From: Cloacimonetes bacterium UBA4175
GTDB taxonomy: Bacteria; Cloacimonadota; Cloacimonadia; Cloacimonadales; Cloacimonadaceae
Direction of reading: 5' to 3'
Length of the DNA stretch: 16,651 bases
NCBI GenBank assembly: GCA_002379855.1
Contig: DFUX01000055.1
Span: forward strand, 22,361-39,011
In this document: positions 7,945-15,182 of the stretch, in pieces
Layout of the letters: each line of letters starts with the position of its first letter
Position numbering within the stretch: position 1 is the first letter of the stretch
Notes under the pieces: generated by a model
Seen by the model: the letters and a program-made list of their open reading frames with translations, nothing else
Told to the model about the DNA's origin: nothing
Database searches by the model: none
Program-made: the position numbers and the translations under genes

Positions 7945-8532
7945 CTAATCTATCATCAGCGGCTCTCTGATGTTCAGACTCTCCAGGATATCCAAAACTC
8001 CATCATTTATCTCATCATACTCATCCCATAACAGCCACTTTTCAGCTCCCATATATTCTTTTACAGTCATTTTCAGCATCCAGGTGAAATTGTCAGAATT
8101 TTCAAAGTCACCCGTGATGCAGCCGGAGGTGAACTGATGGCAATTATCAAACAGTAGATTGTAGTTTCTGGATTTGCCTACTTTGGACAAGGCTCTTGTA
8201 GCTACAGATATTTTACCTACAGGCTCTCCATCCTCGTTGCATGACACATAGATGGCTTTAGCATTGGTCAGTCCCCCTATGCGATATAGAAAATCCTCAG
8301 GGGAAACGATAGTTATACTGCCGTCTCCTTCTAAGTTTACTATTTCATGATCCCCAATATATACGCCACTGTGAAACTCACCTAACACCAAATCGCATAA
8401 TACAATGGATCCTTTCACTGGACTCACTCTTGCTCTTGAAACATCTCTAATAATCTGTTTAACAAGCTGTTTCGTGGTTTCTATCGGGTTTGCAGGGATA
8501 AACGGGTTTATTGGAAACTTACCAAACAGCAT
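7945..8532 (-). CDS. LRAT-like (NlpC/P60 superfamily) papain-fold protein
   Basis: This 195-residue protein carries the signature of lecithin retinol acyltransferase-like enzymes. A small beta-barrel begins VKGSIVLCD (39-47), the probable catalytic His54 sits in EFHSGVYIGD, and IVNLEGDGSITIV follows. The circularly permuted cysteine lies in LLFDNCHQFTSGCITG, with Asn130-Cys131 matching the family NC motif. LRAT-like members are acyltransferases, phospholipases or thiol proteases; lipid or acyl-thioester chemistry is plausible here but unproven. No signal peptide is obvious, though the N-terminus has FPINPFIPANP before a helix. The ATG has an AAAGGAG site 6 nt upstream. It starts 55 nt after the ZorB-like gene and is the last gene before the terminator, which places it in the motor operon. 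Confidence 0.8.
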   Translation of the reverse strand: MLFGKFPINPFIPANPIETTKQLVKQIIRDVSRARVSPVKGSIVLCDLVLGEFHSGVYIGDHEIVNLEGDGSITIVSPEDFLYRIGGLTNAKAIYVSCNEDGEPVGKISVATRALSKVGKSRNYNLLFDNCHQFTSGCITGDFENSDNFTWMLKMTVKEYMGAEKWLLWDEYDEINDGVLDILESLNIREPLMID

Positions 8533-8587
8533 TTATTACTCCTTTGTTGCGTGAGGAGTTGTGCTTTTTATGATTTCCAAAGATATC

Positions 8588-9247
8588 TTATTCATTATCG
8601 ACCTTCTCTGTTTTTTCCAATACAAATCTGATCTCAATTCTGCGATTGGCTGCATTATCAGGGTTAAGACCGTCTATTGGCTTTGAGTAACCATATCCTG
8701 CAACTACGATTCTGTTGGCCAATGAATCCGGCAATTCACCCAATAGGATATTTCTGGCTTCTCTGGCTCTGGCAGCAGATAATGTATAATTATCATCATA
8801 AACAGCACCGTATATTTGCTTATTGATGACTGGTTGCCGGACCGGCGTATTATCTGAGTGACCTTCGATATAAATGACACCATTGGGCAACTTGTTAAGA
8901 AACTCCAGCACCTTGGGTTTTGATTTGTTTAGAGCTTCCTGTACATCTTCGGTTACTATAGCACTACCCTTTTCGAAGATACCTTCTCTGAATACTATTC
9001 TGTAACTATCAAAATCGAAACTTGCCATGGTTTCAACATTCTCTTGTTTGAAGAAGTGTTGCATCTCCTTAAACATCTCTGTTACGACTTCCCTTTGAAC
9101 TATCAGGCTTTGATCCTGAGTTAGTCTTTGATTCATCAAAATAATGGCTTGCTGCATGATTGATACAACCAGCAACATCACAACAACAGATACAACTGCT
9201 GCCATCAAATCAGATACTGATAGCCATTGACTTCCACTGTCTTTCAA
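8588..9247 (-). CDS. MotB/OmpA-like motor stator protein, ZorB-like
   Basis: This 219-residue inner-membrane protein is expected to pair with the ZorA/MotA-like subunit encoded just upstream and to anchor the complex to peptidoglycan. A single N-terminal membrane helix (residues ~10-30) begins SVSDLMAAVVSVVVMLLVV. Asp13 is in the position of the ion-conducting aspartate of MotB/ZorB. A linker helix leads to an OmpA-type peptidoglycan-binding domain with YIEGHSDNTPV (126-136), NYTLSAARAREARNIL (153-168), VAGYGYSKP (182-190) and NRRIEIRF (201-208). The start is TTG, supported by GGAGG 6 nt upstream; no ATG lies nearby in frame. At this length and with the SDLM motif it fits ZorB better than flagellar MotB, and no flagellar gene is present. 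ExbD/TolR is excluded by the OmpA domain. Confidence 0.92.
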   Translation of the reverse strand: MKDSGSQWLSVSDLMAAVVSVVVMLLVVSIMQQAIILMNQRLTQDQSLIVQREVVTEMFKEMQHFFKQENVETMASFDFDSYRIVFREGIFEKGSAIVTEDVQEALNKSKPKVLEFLNKLPNGVIYIEGHSDNTPVRQPVINKQIYGAVYDDNYTLSAARAREARNILLGELPDSLANRIVVAGYGYSKPIDGLNPDNAANRRIEIRFVLEKTEKVDNE

Positions 9248-9253
9248 ATCGAT

Positions 9254-9258
9254 CCTCC
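9254..9258 (-). promoter_or_regulatory. Ribosome binding site supporting the TTG start of the ZorB-like gene
   Basis: On the minus strand GGAGG is followed after 6 nt by TTG at 9247. The membrane helix starts about 9 residues later, as expected for this family. Confidence 0.7.
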
Positions 9259-9290
9259 ACTTACTGTATTGTCACAGGATAGACTGATAC

Positions 9291-11855
9291 TCAGTTACTT
9301 TTAAGCGTCGTCGAGTTGTTTGGGGCAGCAACAAGCAGGTTTTTACTCATTTTGTCCACCGCAACATCTAAGGATCTGATAAGTTCCCTATATTCTTTGT
9401 GTATTGTGTCCATAATCTCGAGCGAGCTCTTCAGTTCTCGATTGCTACTTGATACAACAGATAGGCTGAGTTCCAACTTCTCCTTCAGTTTCTTGAATTC
9501 CCCTGTAACCTCTGTGATGTTCTCTGAAACAATAGTCATCGAAGCATCAAACTGCTTTAGCGAATTGTCCTGTCTTTTTATAAGAGTTCCCATGCTATTA
9601 TTGAATTCAACAAATGATTTCTTGATCTGTTCTTCCATAGTAGTAGCAGCAGTAGAAATGCCTTTCACAGATAGTTCCAGTGACTTTGTGGATTTATCTA
9701 TCAGAGAATTCATTTTGTTGATAGTAGCACCAACATCATTGTTCAGTGACGTTAGAATGGCGTTGATGTTATTCCTCATCTCTGTAATAGTTTCTTTGAG
9801 TTTTTCCGTTGATGAAGACGTCATCTGAGAAAACTCTTTAAGCTTGATATCCATCGTTGCAGACATTTTATCTACAGCAGAAGTAATGTTGTTTACAGTT
9901 TTATTAAATGCTTCGGCATTCTTTTTAAGGTTTTCGGAGAAGCCATCATTCATCTCTTTTACTGTGTTGCTCATTTCTGTCTTAATACTACCCAGTACCT
10001 CCTTAATGTTGTCCTGCATATTGTTAATTGTTGCGGATAACTGTTGTGTAGCGGACTTCATGGTTTGATCAAAGGTAGTAATCTTGTTTCCCAACTCTTT
10101 TGACATATTCTGTACTTGTGCAGCAATGCCATCTGCAGATTTAGTCAATGCTGCTTCTGTCTTCTCAATATTCTTGTTGAAGCTGGTGTTCATGGTTGAG
10201 ATAGTATCGGAGATAGCTGAAGTCATATTGTCCAACGTGTTTCCAATCTTTGCATCAAGGTTTTCTACGACTTCAGCAAGTTGTGTTGCAGAATCTTGAA
10301 CCATCCCTGCAGCAGTAGAAATCTTATCTATTGATCCCTGAATATCTGCTGTGAATTTTTCGATTGTTGTTTTAAACTGTTCTGTGTTATCTGCGGTGTT
10401 TTGTGCGTGCTTTAGCAGATCAGTAAAGTTGGTTAAACAAGCTTTTGAGAAGGTGTCCAGTTCATCGCTCTGAGACTTAATTCTCTCTACAATTTCTTGT
10501 GACTTGGATTCCAGTGCAGATTTATTGTCGTTTAAGCTTTTGACAACCGCATTAGTGCTGTCCAGTACAGCCTTTTCCATCTTCTCTCTGTTTGAGCTCA
10601 AGTCAGCTTTCAACTGGGTAAACTGCTCGCCAGTGTTATGGATTAAGCTCTGTTGTAATTCATTTAACACTTTCTTGTTTGATTCCATTGCTGTGTTGCC
10701 TTGAGTTTCAACGGCATTGATCAAACAAGTAGCCCGACTCTCCACTGCATGTTGTAGAGACTTTGATGCTTTGGTGAGTGCGGTTGCGTTGTCCAGCACA
10801 GCTTTTTCTATCTTCTCTCTGTTCGAGGCCAAATCGGCTTTCAGCTCATTTAACGCATTCCTATTTGTATCCATCGCTGTGGTGCTTTGCGTTTCTATGA
10901 CACTAATAATGCCAGCAGCCTGATTTTCCATTATATGTTGTAGAGATTCTGATGCGCTGGTGATTGCGGTGGTATTATCACGCATGATTTGGCTAAGTGC
11001 TTTATTGTTACTGACTAAAGAGTCTTGCAGAGAGTTGAATTGTGTATCCGAATGACTGATTAGAGCATTCTGTAGTTCCACGATACTTTTTTCGCGCTCG
11101 GTGATTGACTTATGGCTTTGGTTTTCCAGCATGCTTACTATGCTTTGAATTGATGTTCCGATTTTGTCAGATATGCTCGCAAACTGAGTGTTCAGGAGAT
11201 CACCAAGGGATTTATTATTCTGTTCAAGCATATGAATCACCCGATCAAAAAGGCTGGTCATACGTTTGTTTTCACCATCTTGTTTGTTCTGGTTCTCAAG
11301 TCGCATTTTACTGATTGTCCACTGTAGGCGCTTGCTTTCAAATCCCAGTTTCCCATATATAGATCGTAATACTAAAAACCAGATAATACCCCAGATTGAT
11401 GTCTTGAATTGTGTTCCCATGCCTTGAAGCATACCAATCATCCCGGTGAAAGCTCTCTCCATGCCACCATAATTTGAGCTTGGAACCGCAAGTTGACTCA
11501 TACTTGAGGAAATGGTCATTGCAGCTTGTCCCAAGGACTGAGCAAGTCCTACGAAAGTACCAAGCAATCCCAATGTCACCATAATTCCGGGTAGAATCCC
11601 TGCAAATTGCTCAGGCTTGGTGGCAACAACCTGGCATAGCTCAACTACTGAGCCATGTTCTACTCCGATATCATCATCCATAGTGCTGGTATGATTTGTC
11701 CATTTCTGTTCCCATGATGTTTCATTAGCATATTTCCGTAAAGAATATATTGACCAAAGACTCATACCAAGCATCAACAGATAAAAGATAGCTTGAGACA
11801 CATCAAGTTTGAAGGATTCTGTAACCGGTAGGAATAATTGAATTATAGATAACAT
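9291..11855 (-). CDS. MotA/TolQ/ExbB-like channel subunit with giant coiled-coil tail, ZorA-like
   Basis: This 854-residue membrane protein is expected to form the ion-conducting motor with the ZorB-like partner. Three membrane helices are visible: ~20-38; ~86-107, containing the family motif GIMVTLGLLGTFVGLAQSL; and ~150-168, in TQFKTSIWGIIWFLVLRSIYG. From ~170 to the end (about 680 residues) it is an almost uninterrupted polar coiled coil, rich in S, T, K, E and N, like the intracellular tail of ZorA in Zorya systems. TolQ, ExbB and MotA are much shorter. Residues ~293-355 and ~355-432 are a recognisable tandem duplication. The ATG overlaps the upstream stop codon as TAATG and has a GGGAG site, suggesting translational coupling. 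The coding sequence is markedly A+T-rich. In Zorya, the tail is thought to transmit a signal to cytoplasmic effectors; that role here is inference. Confidence 0.93.
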   Translation of the reverse strand: MLSIIQLFLPVTESFKLDVSQAIFYLLMLGMSLWSIYSLRKYANETSWEQKWTNHTSTMDDDIGVEHGSVVELCQVVATKPEQFAGILPGIMVTLGLLGTFVGLAQSLGQAAMTISSSMSQLAVPSSNYGGMERAFTGMIGMLQGMGTQFKTSIWGIIWFLVLRSIYGKLGFESKRLQWTISKMRLENQNKQDGENKRMTSLFDRVIHMLEQNNKSLGDLLNTQFASISDKIGTSIQSIVSMLENQSHKSITEREKSIVELQNALISHSDTQFNSLQDSLVSNNKALSQIMRDNTTAITSASESLQHIMENQAAGIISVIETQSTTAMDTNRNALNELKADLASNREKIEKAVLDNATALTKASKSLQHAVESRATCLINAVETQGNTAMESNKKVLNELQQSLIHNTGEQFTQLKADLSSNREKMEKAVLDSTNAVVKSLNDNKSALESKSQEIVERIKSQSDELDTFSKACLTNFTDLLKHAQNTADNTEQFKTTIEKFTADIQGSIDKISTAAGMVQDSATQLAEVVENLDAKIGNTLDNMTSAISDTISTMNTSFNKNIEKTEAALTKSADGIAAQVQNMSKELGNKITTFDQTMKSATQQLSATINNMQDNIKEVLGSIKTEMSNTVKEMNDGFSENLKKNAEAFNKTVNNITSAVDKMSATMDIKLKEFSQMTSSSTEKLKETITEMRNNINAILTSLNNDVGATINKMNSLIDKSTKSLELSVKGISTAATTMEEQIKKSFVEFNNSMGTLIKRQDNSLKQFDASMTIVSENITEVTGEFKKLKEKLELSLSVVSSSNRELKSSLEIMDTIHKEYRELIRSLDVAVDKMSKNLLVAAPNNSTTLKSN

Positions 11856-13096
11856 TAGCTGGCTCCCACCATAATAGTCGGTATATTCTGCAACCGCTTC
11901 TCACGTTCTTCTCTAAAGATATTGGCAAAGTCTATGATGAGTTCCCTGTCTTCAGTGCTAAGCTCTTGCCAATCTCGCCCAAATTCCTGACAACTGACAA
12001 TCAACTGACCTACTCTGTTGCCCTCATCCATCAGGTACTTCTTGCTTATTACTTTTTCGTTGCCCTCTAATATCTGTAGAAATCCTTCCGCGGCATCGTT
12101 TAGCATCAAACCAGTGTTGATTTTGAAGGTAATGGATTCAAGTTCGCTGGAAAGTGAATCAATTGATGATTTTAAAGCCTCTATGTCGCACTCAATACTG
12201 TCTCCATATTTGATTTTTGTTTCAGCCGCTTTTAGTTCAACCCTTTTCTTAGATAACTCTTTATTCTTTGCCGCCCACTCCTTCTCATCAAGCTCTATCC
12301 TTTTTGCCCAAGAGAATAAGAGTTCTTCGAACACAAACGGCAAAAGCGTTTTACCTGAAGTGTCCCAAATGATTCTATCCAATCTGGCTAAGTTTTCGTC
12401 GCTAATTTCAGGGTTCACTCCAATCAGTTGGTTACCAATTTCCAAGATAAACACATCATCTTCCGAGATTTCGAATACTTCAATGTTTTGATTTGATAAC
12501 TTGTTTTCTGTTAAATCCAACAACTTGTGAGCAGAACGTAGTCTCAGATAATGATCAAAATCCATCAATGCAGCGTTATCTGCCAGGTACTCATTGATCT
12601 CATTTCGTAAGATAATGAACTCATTTATTATCTTTGCAATATAAATAGATTTCTGTTCTTGATCGTATCCGACAAGGTTATCTGATGCTTTGTTCAACAG
12701 CCTGCGTCTTTCTAAAGCTTCTCTCCGCTCAATCTCGGTGAGACCTAAGTCTCTAAGTTGCTTAGCCTTGTTGAGACACCACTCTACAGCTTTCTTGATT
12801 TTTTGCACTACTGGATGATCAAGTACTTTTTCTAATAGCTCTATAGCCTTGATTGCAAATTGTACTGCTGTTCTTACAATGGGAAAGGGAATAAGCTGCA
12901 CAACAACTTTCAGAACTGGTTTCACTACTTTTTTAATAACGTTCCAGGCACTCTTAACTCCATCCCAAACTTTTGTAGCTTTGTCAGCAATCCAATTAAC
13001 AACACTCTTTGCAGTATCGACTACTGCGCTTACAGCATTGGATACGAAACTTACGGCAGAGCTTATACAGCTCCCTATAAAACTAAAAAATCCCAT
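11855..13096 (-). CDS. Unknown protein with amphipathic/hydrophobic N-terminus and helical C-terminal part
   Basis: This 413-residue protein is of no family I recognise. Residues 1-~95 are a run of hydrophobic and amphipathic helices full of V, A, I, S and K (FFSFIGSCISSAVSFVSNAV, then TKVWDGVKSAWNVIKKVVKP), with a LIPFPIVRTAVQFAIKAIEL segment. Such a composition suits membrane insertion or association, but it is not a classic signal peptide. Residues ~110-150 are charged (EIERREALERRRLL). The remaining ~260 residues are mainly helical, including a coiled coil at about 265-320 (KEWAAKNKELSKKRVELKAA). It lies between the AAA ATPase (8-nt gap; its ribosome site AGGAG overlaps the ATPase stop) and the ZorA-like gene (TAATG overlap), so it is surely co-expressed with both. 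A membrane-acting effector, or an adaptor of the motor, are the leading guesses. Confidence 0.85.
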   Translation of the reverse strand: MGFFSFIGSCISSAVSFVSNAVSAVVDTAKSVVNWIADKATKVWDGVKSAWNVIKKVVKPVLKVVVQLIPFPIVRTAVQFAIKAIELLEKVLDHPVVQKIKKAVEWCLNKAKQLRDLGLTEIERREALERRRLLNKASDNLVGYDQEQKSIYIAKIINEFIILRNEINEYLADNAALMDFDHYLRLRSAHKLLDLTENKLSNQNIEVFEISEDDVFILEIGNQLIGVNPEISDENLARLDRIIWDTSGKTLLPFVFEELLFSWAKRIELDEKEWAAKNKELSKKRVELKAAETKIKYGDSIECDIEALKSSIDSLSSELESITFKINTGLMLNDAAEGFLQILEGNEKVISKKYLMDEGNRVGQLIVSCQEFGRDWQELSTEDRELIIDFANIFREEREKRLQNIPTIMVGAS

Positions 13097-13104
13097 TTTT
13101 TCTC

Positions 13105-14082
13105 CTATTTTTTGTTTATCCCTAACAGGGCTCTACTTACGTCTAATTCTGATTTTGAATTCGGGTTCACATACTGGCCTACTTCAGCTTGTGCTCGCCT
13201 GACTTGAGCTATGGCCTCTTCAATGTGTTCCCATCCAATACGTTTTGAAACTTCGTCTCCCTCGGTTTGGGTATCCGAGAAAACTTTCGGTAAAGCCAAG
13301 CGCATGGCTGTCCTGATATCTCTGCCACTGAAACCATCCGATTCAGCAGCAGCAAGTTCCACTATCGTCTCCACATCGTCTTGGAAAGGGATTGAAGGAA
13401 TCAAGAATCTTCTCCAAATTGCTTTCCTGGCCTCCTCATTGGGCATGGGAATATGTATATGGTAACTGATTCTACTTTGAAAAGCTTTGTCATAATTCTC
13501 AACAAAGTTCGTAGCAAATATTGTAACTCCTTCAAACTTTTCAAGTTCTATCAGCAGAGTTGATCTGCAGGCATTAACTTCATTGTCAATTCCCTGAGTA
13601 ACCGTTGCCAATCTTTTTCCCAAGAGAGTGTCTGCTTCATCAAAGAATATCACAGCTTGGTAATCCTTGGCTGTTTGAAAAATCGTCTGAATGTTTTTTG
13701 ATGTCTCTCCCATGAATTTACTCTCCAGGTCTGCCAGACTTACGTTGATGAATGGTAGTTCCAGAGTACCAGCGATTGCTTCTGCTGTCATGGTTTTCCC
13801 TGTTCCCGGTCTTCCATACAAGTTTAGGCTAAGCCCCGAACCATCAGGATCTACTGCTTCAAATCCCCACTCTTTGTAAATGGTTTTATGATATTTTATC
13901 TTGTTGATGGCTTCCTGAATTCTTAATCTGGTCTTGTTATCAAGGATCACGTCATGCTCAATACAGAATCTGGGCGTTTGGGGTAGAATTTGGTCAGATA
14001 TGGGTTGCTTTGCAGCATCAAGTCTTTCATTGAGCTGTTTATTCGACTCTTGTTTGGTCGCGTTCAAATCAACTTCTTCCAT
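13105..14082 (-). CDS. Classic AAA-type ATPase
   Basis: This 325-residue cytosolic ATPase has a single AAA module. It carries Walker A GRPGTGKT (90-97), a pore-loop-like SKFMGETSKN (121-130), Walker B VIFFDEA (144-150), sensor 1 in IFATNF (188-193), a probable arginine finger Arg204 in FQSRISYHI, and sensor 2 in GFSGRDIRTA (250-259). These place it with FtsH/p97/spastin-like AAA proteins, which act as ring-shaped protein remodellers, rather than with helicases or STAND NTPases. There is no protease, nuclease or membrane domain. The ~75-residue N-terminal region has no recognised fold. Its ATG overlaps the WYL-gene stop as TAATG, with AAGGAG 5 nt upstream. The likely role is unfolding or remodelling a partner in the system, possibly the 413-residue protein or the ZorA-like tail. 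Confidence 0.93.
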   Translation of the reverse strand: MEEVDLNATKQESNKQLNERLDAAKQPISDQILPQTPRFCIEHDVILDNKTRLRIQEAINKIKYHKTIYKEWGFEAVDPDGSGLSLNLYGRPGTGKTMTAEAIAGTLELPFINVSLADLESKFMGETSKNIQTIFQTAKDYQAVIFFDEADTLLGKRLATVTQGIDNEVNACRSTLLIELEKFEGVTIFATNFVENYDKAFQSRISYHIHIPMPNEEARKAIWRRFLIPSIPFQDDVETIVELAAAESDGFSGRDIRTAMRLALPKVFSDTQTEGDEVSKRIGWEHIEEAIAQVRRAQAEVGQYVNPNSKSELDVSRALLGINKK

Positions 14083-15083
14083 TAGGACTCCTTACTTATG
14101 AATAAATTATAAACCTTGTACAGACTCATTATCTCTTTGGTTGTCTCTTCCACCAGCTCCCCCGGCTCCAGCACCTTCACCTTGGCACCATAACTCAGCA
14201 CAAACTTCTTCATCTCGCTCAGGGAGTTGGCAGGCATCTCCAGGATGAGTGATTTATCCTCAAGCCGGGTGATCTTCTGTGCCGGATGCCACGTCCTTTC
14301 CGCGATGTAATCCGAGGTGGGGGGAAAGAATTGCAGCTTCACCTGAAACACCTCTCCGGTATAGATGCCAAAGCCGCTGTCAAAGTAGGTTTTGGAATCA
14401 AAATCCACCTCGTGTTGGGGTTTATCGCCAAGCTTGATCTTGTCCATGCGATTGAGGGCAAAGACGATCACCTGATCTATCTTTTTATAGTATCCGGCCA
14501 GGTAGAAGTTGTGGTTGAAATATTTGACTGCCAGAGGCGAGACTTCCTTGTGGCTGTGCCGTTGGTTCTGCACGCTATAGTAGTCAAAAGAGATCATCTT
14601 GTAATTCAGTATCGCTTTCAGTACCAGGCTCAGTTTCTCAGGCACAGAGTCCGAATCTGACAGGATACCGGTGCTGTCGCTGATCAGCGCTTTTTGGACA
14701 TCGCGGTAGAACTTCAGGATGGATTTATCCAGTTTGGTTTCGATCCTGGCCAGAATGCCTTTGATGCTATCGGCAGTAACCAAACCCGATTCCTCCCACA
14801 GCTTGCTTGCCAGTGAGAGGCTGAGGATATCCTCGTAATCCAGCGTGTAATCAGGAAGGCGGTAACCCTCTGTGAAATAGTAGAAAACCTGATTGCCCCT
14901 GTCCATATCCTGATCTTCATAGATAGGAAAACCACAAGACGACAGATTGGTGATGTCCCTGGCAATAGTCTTCTTTGATACATCAAAGTAAGTTGCCAAT
15001 TCACCTTTGGATATGCCGCTTAGCCGATGCTGGTTTATCAGATGCAGCATCTGCCATTGCCTGTACAAAGCTTGATTCCTCAC
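14082..15083 (-). CDS. WYL-domain transcriptional regulator
   Basis: This 333-residue DNA-binding regulator has the standard architecture. A winged-helix HTH (residues ~7-65) contains KGELATYFDVSKKTIARDI. A helical linker (~80-145) follows, then a WYL domain (~150-230) with ISFDYYS, PLAVKYFNHNFYLAGYY and a FALNRMDKI strand. A C-terminal WCX-like domain (~245-325) has VKLQFFP, IAERTWHP and FVLSYGAKVKVLEP. WYL proteins of this layout often control defence operons (for example BrxR and CapW) and are thought to sense nucleic-acid or nucleotide ligands. The start is GTG at 15083. No strong ribosome site is visible, but the HTH begins a few residues later, so a downstream ATG (residue 12) would cut into the domain. 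It heads the motor operon and is translationally coupled to the ATPase, consistent with autoregulation. Confidence 0.92.
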   Translation of the reverse strand: MRNQALYRQWQMLHLINQHRLSGISKGELATYFDVSKKTIARDITNLSSCGFPIYEDQDMDRGNQVFYYFTEGYRLPDYTLDYEDILSLSLASKLWEESGLVTADSIKGILARIETKLDKSILKFYRDVQKALISDSTGILSDSDSVPEKLSLVLKAILNYKMISFDYYSVQNQRHSHKEVSPLAVKYFNHNFYLAGYYKKIDQVIVFALNRMDKIKLGDKPQHEVDFDSKTYFDSGFGIYTGEVFQVKLQFFPPTSDYIAERTWHPAQKITRLEDKSLILEMPANSLSEMKKFVLSYGAKVKVLEPGELVEETTKEIMSLYKVYNLFISKES

Positions 15084-15111
15084 ACAATTCTCGCCATTTT
15101 ATAGATTTTTC

Positions 15112-15141
15112 AAGATATTTTTGCCATGCCTAAACGGTCAA
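15112..15141 (-). promoter_or_regulatory. Candidate promoter of the WYL-led operon
   Basis: On the minus strand TTGACC (plus 15136-15141) is followed after 18 nt by TATCTT (plus 15112-15117). This places transcription start roughly 20 nt before the GTG of the WYL gene. It lies in the 99-nt gap after the GIY-YIG gene, so the operon could be transcribed independently of that gene. A WYL operator would be expected here, but no clear dyad is visible. Confidence 0.4.
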
Positions 15142-15182
15142 GGTTTTTCATCGCCGTCCTTGTTCCTTACGTGTAAACTCGA

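Noticed and set aside
9316..10923. Several plus-strand frames of 66-170 codons
   Set aside because: They are antisense shadows of the low-complexity coiled-coil region of the ZorA-like gene, rich in S, L and F.
8588..11855. Flagellar MotA/MotB or Tol-Exb system
   Set aside because: The ~680-residue coiled-coil tail is far longer than in MotA, TolQ or ExbB. The partner has an OmpA domain, unlike ExbD/TolR, and no flagellar, tol or tonB genes are nearby.
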